From Trueperaceae bacterium (GTDB lineage: Bacteria; Deinococcota; Deinococci; Deinococcales; Trueperaceae), in assembly GCA_020431825.1 (NCBI GenBank), contig JAGQHN010000037.1, positions 1 through 42,413 of the forward strand: a DNA stretch of 42,413 nucleotides. Direction: 5' to 3'. The position numbers and the translations under genes are program-made. This document shows positions 18,244-26,351 of the stretch, one piece after another. The notes under the pieces were generated by a model. That model was not told the origin of the DNA and did not search any database. It was given only the letters and a program-made list of their open reading frames with translations. The first letter of the stretch is position 1. Each line of letters begins with the position of its first letter.

Positions 18244-19392
18244 ATGAGTCTTCTTTCAAAAGCTGCTTCAGGTCAGAGACTAACGGCCGCTGAAGCTGTA
18301 GAGCTATATCACTTGCCCCTTTTTGATCTCTCGAGTGCTGCTCATGCCGTGCGCAATTTACGCACCGATCCAGAGATTGTTACTTACCTGATTGACCGTA
18401 ACATTAACTATTCCAATGTTTGTAATGTCGGCTGTGCCTTTTGTGGTTTTTACCGAACCCGCCGTCAGGATGATTCTTATACGCTTTCCTATGAGGAGAT
18501 TAGCCAGAAAATTCGTGAACTCGAGGCTGTTAATGGTACGCGCATTCTGATGCAAGGTGGGGTTAACCCTTATCTGCCTTTCGAGTGGTATCTCGATTTG
18601 ATGCGGCACCTTAAAGAGCATCACCCGACGATTCGAGTCGAGGCGTTTAGCCCTGAAGAGATTAAGGGGATGTCCAAGCTTACCGGTATGACGCCTTTGG
18701 AGGTTTTAAAAGAGCTGCAAGCTGCCGGGCTTGACGGTTTGCCTGGTGGAGGCGGAGAAATGCTGGTTGATGAAGTGCGTAAGGCCAAGCATGTTTCACC
18801 TGCCCGTATAAGCAGTGATGACTGGCTGCGCATTATGGGAGAAGCCCAGTCGCTGGGGCTTTACACCACAGCAACTATGGTCATTGGTTTTGGTGAAAGC
18901 TTTGCTCAGCGTGTAGAGCACTTCCAGCGCGTTCGTGATTTGCAGGATAAATCTCTGGCTGCTTACGGCAATGCCTTTAGCGCTTTTATTAGCTGGACGC
19001 TGCAAACCAAAGGCGTGCGCATAGATGGCAAAGTGCCAGGTGCGGGTGCGCATGAATATTTGCAGAACTTGGCAGTCAGCCGCATCTTTTTAGATAAGAT
19101 TCCGAACTATCAGGCAAGCTGGCCGACCATGGGTCACAAGATTGCCCAGACCGCCTTATTTTTTGGGGCCAATGATTATGGTTCAACAATGCTCGAGGAA
19201 AATGTTGTATCGCAAGCTGGTGCCAAGCACCGCAACACCCCTGAGCGCGAAATCATACGTCAGATTACCGATGCAGGTTATAAACCCATGCAGCGTGACA
19301 GTCTTTATAATGTGATTGCCGAGCCAGATGTTGAGGCGATTTTAGCCAATAAGCCAGAGGTTGATTTTAGTACCTTGAATGCTTTTGCGTAA
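18244..19392 (+). CDS. mqnC: Cyclic dehypoxanthine futalosine synthase MqnC
   Basis: A 382-residue radical SAM enzyme of the futalosine route to menaquinone, converting dehypoxanthine futalosine to its cyclic form. The 4Fe-4S ligands are Cys60, Cys64 and Cys67 in CNVGCAFCGFYR. Further family markers are MQGGVNPYLPFEWY, VEAFSPEEI, LPGGGGEML, TMVIGFGE and ISWTLQTKG. The length is typical. MqnC is chosen over the paralogous MqnE because of QGGVNP and the short N-terminus beginning with the KAASGQRLTAAEAVELY segment. No other mqn genes are in the window, so the pathway is dispersed. Confidence 0.92.
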   Translation: MSLLSKAASGQRLTAAEAVELYHLPLFDLSSAAHAVRNLRTDPEIVTYLIDRNINYSNVCNVGCAFCGFYRTRRQDDSYTLSYEEISQKIRELEAVNGTRILMQGGVNPYLPFEWYLDLMRHLKEHHPTIRVEAFSPEEIKGMSKLTGMTPLEVLKELQAAGLDGLPGGGGEMLVDEVRKAKHVSPARISSDDWLRIMGEAQSLGLYTTATMVIGFGESFAQRVEHFQRVRDLQDKSLAAYGNAFSAFISWTLQTKGVRIDGKVPGAGAHEYLQNLAVSRIFLDKIPNYQASWPTMGHKIAQTALFFGANDYGSTMLEENVVSQAGAKHRNTPEREIIRQITDAGYKPMQRDSLYNVIAEPDVEAILANKPEVDFSTLNAFA

Positions 19393-19518
19393 CTCGGATT
19401 TGGAAACCTAACTTTGTTAAGTCAGTCGAATGAGTTCACAGTAAAGTGCCAATTGGTGCAAAATAGAAGGATGGGTTATTTAACATATCTCAAAATTGAT
19501 CTGCTATGAAAGTGCAAT

Positions 19519-20487
19519 ATGCAAAATTATATATTTGCTGTAGATGAGACCCCATATTGTGTATGGGGGATTGACCTTGACGAGCGTAATTTAGAGTTCC
19601 TAAATGGGATCGATAGTCAATATTTTGAGTACCTAGCAAAAGTCAATGTTGAGCATCTTCAAGGAGAGCACAGGCAGCGAGCTGCCATTGCACTTCGTAG
19701 TGGTTATCACCATGGTTTAGAGACTTTGTTCTTTCTATTATCGGCGTTAATACAAGCGCCTTCTGCTCCATTTGCTTATTGCCAGAAGTGTTATCCAAAA
19801 GAAATAAAATCGATTCTAAAAAGAATAGATAATCAAGAGGCAATCCTTACTAGACGGGGCAAACAAATAATAAGCTGGGAAGGACTTTCAGAATCGATAC
19901 ATATTTATTCAAATTCTGATAAAGCTAGAGCGAAGGATACAGGGCAGCGCTTTGCAAAGCTTTGGCAAATGCTTGCAAGACAATATTTAGATGAAAAGAA
20001 CGATAGAGAATATAACAACATAAAGCATGGCTTTAGAGCAAAATCGGGTGGGTTTGGTATTTTCTTTCAGCCAGAGAGTAGTTCGGGTAAGCTGGATCTC
20101 AGTAAAAACCCCACTTCTTTGGGGAACAGTGAATTTGGATCAAGTTTTTTTATGGTAGAGAGTTTCAGTGGTAAAGACCCTAATTTCTGGGTTAGGCGCC
20201 AACTTCTTAATTGGAATCCAGAGGCTATTGCATATTCTCTCAATTTAATTTCGATGTCTATAAATAATGTGGTTTCATATTTAAAAATTGCTATTGGTAT
20301 TAAACCAGAAGAAGTAATTTTTATTAGGCCAGAAGCAAGCGAGTACTTCGATTTGCCTGGAAAGTTTAATATTGGAGTGACTAGTGCCAATATTGATTAT
20401 GTTATTACTAAAAATGATACGAAAGACTTTTCCAGAGAAGATATCAGGTATCAGCTGGAGAATAGTAGCATAGACAAAGGGGATTAG
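19519..20487 (+). CDS. Unknown AT-rich gene, possible HEPN-like motif
   Basis: A 322-residue soluble protein that I do not recognise. It stands out by low G+C, AT-ending codons and the complete absence of CTCGAG from 19393 to 20660, which suggests recent acquisition. A CQKCYP pair of cysteines lies at 88-91. A segment REYNNIKHGFR (163-173) fits the R-x6-H spacing allowed in HEPN-type domains, but that is a weak match. There is no membrane segment or signal peptide. No good ribosome binding site precedes ATG 19519. It is flanked by spacers of 126 and 173 bases in which I see no mobile-element ends. Confidence 0.6.
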   Translation: MQNYIFAVDETPYCVWGIDLDERNLEFLNGIDSQYFEYLAKVNVEHLQGEHRQRAAIALRSGYHHGLETLFFLLSALIQAPSAPFAYCQKCYPKEIKSILKRIDNQEAILTRRGKQIISWEGLSESIHIYSNSDKARAKDTGQRFAKLWQMLARQYLDEKNDREYNNIKHGFRAKSGGFGIFFQPESSSGKLDLSKNPTSLGNSEFGSSFFMVESFSGKDPNFWVRRQLLNWNPEAIAYSLNLISMSINNVVSYLKIAIGIKPEEVIFIRPEASEYFDLPGKFNIGVTSANIDYVITKNDTKDFSREDIRYQLENSSIDKGD

Positions 20488-20660
20488 ACTTATGTGTTTT
20501 TTGGAAAAGCCAAACTGATTTAGCCTTCACGACATTCGAGCAACATCATTATAAAGAATAGACACAACGATAAACAAAACTTCTTTGTCACGGTAGCTGC
20601 TTTGTTAATTTGCAGGTTTATAGCTATCTGCTTTGCTAAAAAACAAGTAAATTAATAGCT

Positions 20661-21812
20661 ATGACCAAAAGAGAATTTCTTAAACTGTGCGGGATTCTTG
20701 GTTTGAGTTTTCCCCTTCAAAGCGTCTTGAGTCAAAGTGATAAGAGCGAGGCTTCTTTTTCAGGAGAAGTCATCATTATTGGAGCAGGGGCAGCTGGACT
20801 AAGTGCAGGCTATCTTTTGGCTCAGCGTGGGATTAAGTTTCGGATTTTAGAAGCGTCTTCAAACTTTGGCGGAAGGCTTAAGAGAACGCTCGAGTTTGCC
20901 GATTTCCCTATTCCTTTAGGTGCAGAGTGGTTGCATGTTGGCCCAGAGGTATTTGAGGAAATAACAAATGGTGCTCCAGTAACGGTCAAAACTATTGGCT
21001 ACAATGCAGATGATCGCTATGCTGTTTGGGAAAATGGGGCTTTAACTTTCGATGAACTGGGGGACTATGACGACAGGAAATTTGTGAACTCGAGCTGGTT
21101 TGATTTCTTTGAAGAATATGTTGTTCCGACTGTAGCCCCCTATATTCACTACCATACTGAAGTTAAAGCCATTGATTACTCGGCTGAGACAGTGATCGTT
21201 GAAACCGCCACGGAACGGTTCTTTGCAGAAAAGGTACTTCTTACTGTGCCTCTAAAAATCTTACAAGCTGGCGATATTTCGTTTACTCCGGCATTGCCTC
21301 AGGCGAAAGTCAAAGCCATACAAGACGCTACCGTTTGGGGGGGCATTAAGGTCTTTCTGGAATTTTCCAAAAAGTTTTATCCTAGCTTTACAGAGTTCGT
21401 GATTGAGCCAGAATCGGCAGGACAAGTTGCTTACTATGACGCTGCCTACGGACAAGAAACAAACAAGCATATTCTGGGTTTATTTGCGGTAGGTGTTCCT
21501 GCCGAAGCCTATACATCTTTAACAGGTGATGCACTAAGAGATTATATCTTGGAGGAACTGGACATGATTTTTGCCCAGCAAGCAAGCCCTCATTATGTGA
21601 AACACCTTGTGCAGAACTGGAGTCAGGAACCTTTTATCAGAGGGGCTTATATATCTGACTATGAAGATTGGAAAAGAGTACGCAAATTGTCAGAATCTGT
21701 AGCAGACAAGCTCTATTTTGCAGGTGAAGCTTATACTTCTGGTGAAGATTGGGGAGGGGTTCATGCAGCTGCTGAGGCGGCAAGAGAAGCGGTTGAAGAA
21801 CTCTCAGGATAA
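20661..21812 (+). CDS. FAD-dependent amine oxidase (flavin monoamine oxidase family)
   Basis: A 383-residue flavoprotein. The N-terminus KREFLKLCGILGLS resembles a degenerate twin-arginine signal (Lys-Arg instead of Arg-Arg), so export is possible. The Rossmann dinucleotide motif VIIIGAGAAGLSAGYLL starts at about residue 38, followed by an acidic residue at the end of strand 2 (RILEASSNFGGR) and the GGR loop. The C-terminal FAD motif is LYFAGEAYTSGEDWGGVHAAAE. The family oxidises amines or amino acids, producing hydrogen peroxide. It is short for the family, and the substrate is unknown. It is convergent with the next gene. Confidence 0.85.
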   Translation: MTKREFLKLCGILGLSFPLQSVLSQSDKSEASFSGEVIIIGAGAAGLSAGYLLAQRGIKFRILEASSNFGGRLKRTLEFADFPIPLGAEWLHVGPEVFEEITNGAPVTVKTIGYNADDRYAVWENGALTFDELGDYDDRKFVNSSWFDFFEEYVVPTVAPYIHYHTEVKAIDYSAETVIVETATERFFAEKVLLTVPLKILQAGDISFTPALPQAKVKAIQDATVWGGIKVFLEFSKKFYPSFTEFVIEPESAGQVAYYDAAYGQETNKHILGLFAVGVPAEAYTSLTGDALRDYILEELDMIFAQQASPHYVKHLVQNWSQEPFIRGAYISDYEDWKRVRKLSESVADKLYFAGEAYTSGEDWGGVHAAAEAAREAVEELSG

Positions 21813-21840
21813 AAGCTTAAAGTTTAATTACAAAGTGCTT

Positions 21841-22419
21841 TTAGCCTCTACGGCGCTCGAGTAAGGTCATCATAATGATGGACATAACAATGAGCAAATC
21901 ATCCTCGTCACTCTGAGTAAGTTTTTCCAGTATGAATCTGCGACCAAAAAAAGAAGGTTTCTTGGTCAGTTTGTAGCAAGTTTGCCCAGAAGTATCTATA
22001 ACATCATAGTGGGGGTTAAGAAAGTAGCCAGTAAAAGCGCCTAAAATCGGAATTTCCCCTACAAGTCCATCTAAGATTTTTACCCAGGGGTTACCTTCCT
22101 GAATGGTGTAGCTCTGGGTACCTTCATAGATTTCATAGCGGGTACGCCAGATTGAGCGAAACCCCCGGCGCTTCACGCTGCCATACGTATTTCCCTCGCC
22201 GTCAATAAAACTGTAAGACGCAGAGAAGTCAATGATTCTATCGGCTTGAATCTGGCTGATAAGTTGAGACTTTGAGGCGTCTCGGAAAACCGAAATGTTT
22301 TCCCGTAGTTTAAAGAGTTTTTGTCTGACATAGCAGAGCTCATTATCATTTGCATCCATTACCGAAATTTGCGGAGCAAGGGCGACCACTTTAAACGTTA
22401 AAGATAAGGGAAACTGCAT
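21841..22419 (-). CDS. LURP-one-related (LOR/scramblase-fold) protein
   Basis: A 192-residue protein of the LURP-one-related family, which shares a twelve-stranded barrel with phospholipid scramblases. The pattern of short strands with a repeating YSFIDGEGNTYGSVKRRGFRS, YEIYEGTQ and YDVIDTSGQTCYKLTKKPSFFGRRF layout and a hydrophobic C-terminal helix (about 175-187) is typical. Bacterial members have no settled role. ATG 22419 is chosen over TTG 22434 because TAGGCT, a -10 box, ends five bases before it. It follows the lrp-type gene on the same strand, 53 bases downstream. Confidence 0.7.
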   Translation of the reverse strand: MQFPLSLTFKVVALAPQISVMDANDNELCYVRQKLFKLRENISVFRDASKSQLISQIQADRIIDFSASYSFIDGEGNTYGSVKRRGFRSIWRTRYEIYEGTQSYTIQEGNPWVKILDGLVGEIPILGAFTGYFLNPHYDVIDTSGQTCYKLTKKPSFFGRRFILEKLTQSDEDDLLIVMSIIMMTLLERRRG

Positions 22420-22424
22420 GATTA

Positions 22425-22430
22425 AGCCTA
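22425..22430 (-). promoter_or_regulatory. -10 box of leaderless LOR-gene promoter
   Basis: On the minus strand TAGGCT is followed by five bases and ATG 22419. There is no ribosome binding site. It is consistent with the leaderless genes elsewhere in the window. Confidence 0.4.
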
Positions 22431-22472
22431 GCAATCGACCTTTAAGAGAGAAATAAGAAAGTGCACAAGGCC

Positions 22473-22886
22473 CTACTTGATGGCAGATAGCAAGATGTGG
22501 GTAACGGTTTGACCAAAGTTCATGAGTTCGCTTACCAGAGCCTCGAGTGCGTCCAAATGCTCGAGTTCCACTCTCAAAATAAAGGCACTTGGTCCAGGGG
22601 TATGGTTACAACTTACGATTTCAGACTTGTTCTGGACAAAATGGACAAACTTTTTCTCATCACTGTAGCGCACTTCTACCAGAATGATGGCTTGAACGCC
22701 TATTCCTAATTTTTTCTTGTCCAGGACAGGTTGATAAGCTTTGATGATGCCCTGTTGCTCGAGCTTTTTAATCCGCTCGGCAACAGCTGGACTTGTTAAA
22801 CCAACATGGCGAGCGATATCACTAAAAGAACGGCGGGCATTTTCTTCAAGTAGTCTGAGGATCTGCTGATCTAGCGGGTCAAGCAT
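22473..22886 (-). CDS. Lrp/AsnC family transcriptional regulator
   Basis: A 137-residue regulator. An N-terminal winged helix-turn-helix (LDPLDQQILRLLEENARR, then SFSDIARHVGLTSPAVAERIKKLEQQGII) is followed by an AsnC ligand-binding domain with the beta strand VQAIILVEVRY and a CNHTPGPSAFILRVELEHLDALEALV stretch. The start could be TTG 22898, but ATG 22886 gives the standard N-terminus. It is divergently placed from the class III aminotransferase at 23154, with inverted repeats between them, so it likely controls that gene and itself. Binding of amino acids as effectors is known for the family. Confidence 0.9.
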   Translation of the reverse strand: MLDPLDQQILRLLEENARRSFSDIARHVGLTSPAVAERIKKLEQQGIIKAYQPVLDKKKLGIGVQAIILVEVRYSDEKKFVHFVQNKSEIVSCNHTPGPSAFILRVELEHLDALEALVSELMNFGQTVTHILLSAIK

Positions 22887-22901
22887 AGCAATACTCAAGG
22901 C

Positions 22902-22907
22902 ATTATA
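22902..22907 (-). promoter_or_regulatory. Promoter of lrp-type gene (TATAAT)
   Basis: A perfect TATAAT on the minus strand lies 15 bases before ATG 22886. A TGAACA-like -35 lies 18 bases further upstream. The 5' leader would be only about nine bases. Confidence 0.55.
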
Positions 22908-22930
22908 GTTTAAAGCCGTCAGGGATGTTC

Positions 22931-22947
22931 ACTTTAAATTTTAAAGT
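22931..22947. promoter_or_regulatory. Inverted repeat, candidate Lrp-type operator
   Basis: ACTTTAAA-T-TTTAAAGT is a perfect 17-base palindrome just upstream of the lrp-type promoter. Its AT-rich centre and length fit the loose Lrp/AsnC site pattern. Function is inferred from position. Confidence 0.45.
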
Positions 22948-23061
22948 TTGGCTTAAGATTTACTTAAAACTGCTTCTTTAGATTCAAAGGACAATTCGCT
23001 ATTCTAATTAAGGATGCTTTACGACGCTTCCTATTTACCTTCGTATCGTTAGTTATTGAGT

Positions 23062-23112
23062 AAATTTTATTACTAATCAAAATTAAAATTTGCTATACTC
23101 ATTTTAAGTATA
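23062..23112. promoter_or_regulatory. Inverted repeats and -10 box upstream of aminotransferase
   Basis: Two further palindromes lie before the aminotransferase gene. AAATTTTA (23062-23069) pairs with TAAAATTT (23084-23091), and TATACT (23094-23099) pairs with AGTATA (23107-23112). The TATACT is also the best -10 box for the gene, so a protein bound here would block or position RNA polymerase. Confidence 0.45.
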
Positions 23113-23153
23113 AGCATTTAGCTTGATGCATTTCATTTTTTAAGGAGTTATCT

Positions 23154-24470
23154 ATGAGCAATCAATCTCTAGCAAAAAAACGGGCCGTAGCGGTCGCCCC
23201 CGCTGCCTACAGCATTCACCCTTTTTATCCTGAAAGGGCAGAGGGAAGTTATGTCTGGGATGCCGATGGCAAGCGCTATCTGGACTGGAGTGTGGGTATT
23301 GCCGTTATGAATATTGGTCACTCTCACCCCAAAGTTCTTTCTGCGGTCAAAGCACAAATTGACAAATTTCAGCATCTTTGTTTTGCAGTGGGCATGAACG
23401 AAACGTATATACAAGTGGCAGAAAAGCTAAACAGCATTGCCCCTGGGAAAAGCCCCAAGAAAACCTTTTTGGTTAATTCAGGTGCTGAAGCCGTTGAAAA
23501 TGCTGTAAAGATTGCCAGGGTCTACACCGGGCGTCAGGGCATTGTTAGTTTTACCCATGCTTTTCATGGTCGTACCCACATGGCTCTTTCCCTTACCGCC
23601 AAAGCTAACCCTTACAAAGCAGGTTTTGCGCCAAGGGCCGCTGAAATTTACCGTGCTCAGTATCCCTATCATTATAGGAACCCCTGGGGAGCAAAAAACG
23701 AGCAGGAAACCGCAGAAAAGGCCCTTGCTGCCCTAAAAGACCAGGTGAAATACTCGATTGGGGAGAGCGAAGTAGCGGCGTTCATTTTAGAACCTGTTGC
23801 TGGCGAAGGTGGTTTTATCCCAGCGCCTGAAGCGTTTTTGCGTGGACTTCGTGACTATGCCACTGAAATTGGCGCACTCTGGATAGATGATGAGGTGCAA
23901 GCAGGCATAGGTCGCACCGGTCAGTGGTGGACGGTTGACCACTATGGTCTCGAGCCTGACCTTGTGACCACGGCTAAAGCTCTCTCAAGCGGTTTTCCCC
24001 TCTCAGCTGTGATTGGCAAGGCAGAGATTATGGACAAGCTCGAGCCCGGTATGCTCGGCTCTACCTTTGGCGGTAACCCCGCAGGCTGCGCAGCGGCTCT
24101 GGCGACCCTGAGTGTCATTGAAGAAGAACATTTGTTTGAGCGCTCCAAAGATATTGGCGCAGTGATTAAAGACAGGCTTGGTAAGTTACAAAAAGAGTAT
24201 CCGCAAATTGGCGATATTCGGGGTTTAGGAGCCATGATCGGTATTGAGCTGGTAAAAGATACTGATAAGACGCCCAATCACGAGGCCCTTGAGGCGACGG
24301 TGGGGCATGCCAGAAATAACGGTCTGATACTCTTGCCAACCGGAACCTATAGCAATGTTATTCGTCTTTTGCCGCCCATTAATATGAGCAATGAAGAACT
24401 CGAGGAAGGCTTAAGTAAGCTCGAGGCTGCGATTAAGTTTGCGCTCGAGCCTGCCATGAGTGTTGCCTAA
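23154..24470 (+). CDS. Class III PLP aminotransferase (4-aminobutyrate aminotransferase-like)
   Basis: A 438-residue fold-type I enzyme. It shows LVNSGAEAVENAVKIAR (about 106-122) for phosphate binding, FHGRTHMALSLTAK, the Asp246 motif LWIDDEVQAGIGRTG, and the PLP lysine Lys275 in TTAKALSSGFPLSAV. The GSTFGGNPAGCAAALA motif and overall length best fit GabT-like 4-aminobutyrate or omega-amino acid aminotransferases, though ornithine or lysine-type specificity cannot be excluded. It has a good AAGGAG site and an AT-rich upstream region shared with the divergent Lrp-type regulator. It ends at a strong terminator. Confidence 0.88.
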   Translation: MSNQSLAKKRAVAVAPAAYSIHPFYPERAEGSYVWDADGKRYLDWSVGIAVMNIGHSHPKVLSAVKAQIDKFQHLCFAVGMNETYIQVAEKLNSIAPGKSPKKTFLVNSGAEAVENAVKIARVYTGRQGIVSFTHAFHGRTHMALSLTAKANPYKAGFAPRAAEIYRAQYPYHYRNPWGAKNEQETAEKALAALKDQVKYSIGESEVAAFILEPVAGEGGFIPAPEAFLRGLRDYATEIGALWIDDEVQAGIGRTGQWWTVDHYGLEPDLVTTAKALSSGFPLSAVIGKAEIMDKLEPGMLGSTFGGNPAGCAAALATLSVIEEEHLFERSKDIGAVIKDRLGKLQKEYPQIGDIRGLGAMIGIELVKDTDKTPNHEALEATVGHARNNGLILLPTGTYSNVIRLLPPINMSNEELEEGLSKLEAAIKFALEPAMSVA

Positions 24471-24490
24471 AACAAGGGTGTGATTTTTTG

Positions 24491-24518
24491 AAAGAGCCGA
24501 AACCTTTCGGCTCTTTTT
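24491..24518 (+). terminator. Rho-independent terminator after aminotransferase
   Basis: A perfect 12-bp stem, AAAGAGCCGAAA with TTTCGGCTCTTT, has a 2-base spacer and a run of T. The A-run at the left arm allows use by the convergent SDR gene too. Confidence 0.9.
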
Positions 24519-24531
24519 ACTGACTTTTAGC

Positions 24532-25284
24532 TTAAACGAACCAAACACCACCGTTAATTTCAGCTACTTGCCCGGTCACCCATTCCCCTAAATCTGAGAC
24601 GTAGTAAAGCACCGCGCCAGCTACATCAGTGGGGGTGCCTGCGCGTTTTAGCGGGATGCCTGCAATGATGCCTTCATAATTTTCTACGCCCGTAAAGGTT
24701 TCGTGAAAAGGGGTATCGACAATAAAGCCTGGGGCTAAGGCGTTTACCGTTATTTTTTGGGGTGCAAGCTCTTTTGCCATGGCTCTGGTAAAGCCAATCA
24801 CCGCAGCCTTTGAAGTAGCGTAAGCGCCTGAGCCATTCCCGCCGCCGTTGCGCCCTGCCAGAGAAGACATGTTGACAATCCGGCCTCCTTCGGGCATGTA
24901 AGGCAGTACAGCTCTGGTACAGTAAAAAGCACTCGAGACATTGACATCCATGACCTCATGCCAGTGTTCATCGCTCATGTCTTCAACTTTGACCCGTTTC
25001 ACCATATGACCAGCATTATTCACCAGTATGTCAATCTTGCCGCCAAGGTACTCGGAAACCTCTTTAAAAACAGCATTAACCTGAGCACTGTCTTTGGCAT
25101 CAAGTTGAAAAGCCCGGGCATTTTCTCCAATTTGCCTGACCGTTTCCTGGGCCTCGTCTGGGTGAGAGTAATAACTTAAGGCCACTTTGGCCCCGCAATC
25201 AGCGAGTGCTTTGGCGATGCCTGCCCCAATGCCCAGATTGCCTCCAGTAACGAAAGCGCCTTTGCCTGATAAGTCAAGTTTCAT
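24532..25284 (-). CDS. Short-chain dehydrogenase/reductase
   Basis: A 250-residue classical SDR, an NAD(P)H-dependent oxidoreductase. The cofactor motif is TGGNLGIG (13-20), NNAG is at 89-92, and the catalytic Ser140/Ser141, Tyr155 and Lys159 lie in NMSSLAG and YATSK. The C-terminus has the PGFIVDTPF and EINGGVWFV segments. It resembles 3-oxoacyl-ACP reductase/glucose dehydrogenase-type proteins, but the substrate is unknown. AAGGG stands 6-7 bases before the ATG. Confidence 0.88.
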   Translation of the reverse strand: MKLDLSGKGAFVTGGNLGIGAGIAKALADCGAKVALSYYSHPDEAQETVRQIGENARAFQLDAKDSAQVNAVFKEVSEYLGGKIDILVNNAGHMVKRVKVEDMSDEHWHEVMDVNVSSAFYCTRAVLPYMPEGGRIVNMSSLAGRNGGGNGSGAYATSKAAVIGFTRAMAKELAPQKITVNALAPGFIVDTPFHETFTGVENYEGIIAGIPLKRAGTPTDVAGAVLYYVSDLGEWVTGQVAEINGGVWFV

Positions 25285-25476
25285 ATTTTACCCTTTCTGC
25301 TTTTATGTAAAGCAGTCTAGCCTCAGCAGGAAAGGAGTCCTGTTTTCTGAGGACGGTGGTATCATCCTGACAGTTAGCAAGTCTGGCGTTAGCTTTAAAG
25401 TATCCGTCAGCATTAGCCTTTCACTTGAACGATTGCTCTTACTATCTGCTTGCCTTAAACCCCTATCCTGTAGGCA

Positions 25477-25512
25477 AAGCAAAAGCAGTGATACCGATTG
25501 GTGTATCACTGC
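25477..25512 (-). terminator. Terminator of secreted beta-repeat gene
   Basis: The arms GCAGTGATAC (25485-25494) and GTATCACTGC (25503-25512) form a perfect 10-bp stem with an 8-base loop. On the minus strand it is followed by TTTTGCTTTG. It lies 20 bases beyond the stop codon of the gene at 25532. The rest of 25285-25476 shows no credible gene. Confidence 0.75.
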
Positions 25513-25531
25513 CGAGAGGGAGGGCTAAAGT

Positions 25532-26296
25532 TTAGCGACTTTGAATAGCAGGATTGTCAGTGGTGAAGTAAAGCTGGCCTTCATAGTACTCGAGGTAGAA
25601 GTACATTTCAGAGCCGTTCATCTGTACACTGCCCTCAAGATAGCTTGGGTCGCCGTAAGCCTGGAAGGGATACTGCATGCCTGCCAGCTGCAAAATGCCC
25701 GAGTAAGCATCACCCTGTGAACCCTGAATGATGATGGTAAAAGGACCACTCTGATAGCTGCCTACCCAGTTGCCTGTTTGTCCCGTTTGTCCGGCAGGTG
25801 GCGTCATAGGAGGATTATTAAGATTTGGGTTTGGTTGATTGGGAAATTTGCCAGGAACTTGTCCAGCTTGACCGACGCCACCAGGCTGAGCTGTGCCGCC
25901 CAGAGGATTTTGCGGATTGACGCCGCCTGCGGGTGTCATGCCACCTGTGCGATTAAAAACCAGTTGCTGGGCATTGTTATAGTCAGGCTGACCATTTTGT
26001 ACGGGGTAAACCAGCATTTGTAAAGAGGCTCCGTCGGGGCTGAGTTGGGCTTCAAAACCTAATTGCCCTTGATTGTTTTGTAAAACACCTACAGCACCGT
26101 TAGGGTCAGCGTAGCCCTGAATCTGCATCTGTCCATTAGGTCCGGTAAAACTTCCCTGAATACTGCCATCAGGGCCTTGTTGCAAGCTCAGTTGGCCACC
26201 ATTGTTATTTTGAAAAGTGCCTGAGAAGCCTTGGGCTAAACTCAAGCTAAGTACACTGATAAGGGCTGTCATGATAAGGGTTTGTAGGGTTTTCAT
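25532..26296 (-). CDS. Secreted Gly/Asn/Gln-rich protein with duplicated beta domain
   Basis: A 254-residue protein with a signal peptide (about 1-22, cleavage after SLAQ). An N-terminal beta-rich domain runs to about residue 115, with SGTFQNNNGG, GSIQGSFTG and LVYPV segments. A Pro/Gly/Asn/Gln linker (about 118-178) follows. A C-terminal copy of the same fold contains WVGSYQSGPFTI, YSGILQLAG and YFYLEYYEGQLYFT. Both halves share a GxYxxG(x)..ItG-like layout of antiparallel strands. It has no cysteines after the signal and no anchor, so it is probably periplasmic or released. The function is unknown. AGGAGG lies before the ATG. Confidence 0.7.
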   Translation of the reverse strand: MKTLQTLIMTALISVLSLSLAQGFSGTFQNNNGGQLSLQQGPDGSIQGSFTGPNGQMQIQGYADPNGAVGVLQNNQGQLGFEAQLSPDGASLQMLVYPVQNGQPDYNNAQQLVFNRTGGMTPAGGVNPQNPLGGTAQPGGVGQAGQVPGKFPNQPNPNLNNPPMTPPAGQTGQTGNWVGSYQSGPFTIIIQGSQGDAYSGILQLAGMQYPFQAYGDPSYLEGSVQMNGSEMYFYLEYYEGQLYFTTDNPAIQSR

Positions 26297-26351
26297 GATT
26301 GCCTCCTTCTGCCAATAAGCTTAGCGGGAGGCCACTTAATTTTGACTTAAA

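Noticed and set aside
25303..25509. 68-codon minus-strand frame between the SDR and beta-repeat genes
   Set aside because: It spans the hairpin terminator of the beta-repeat gene, has no ribosome site and looks like random sequence.
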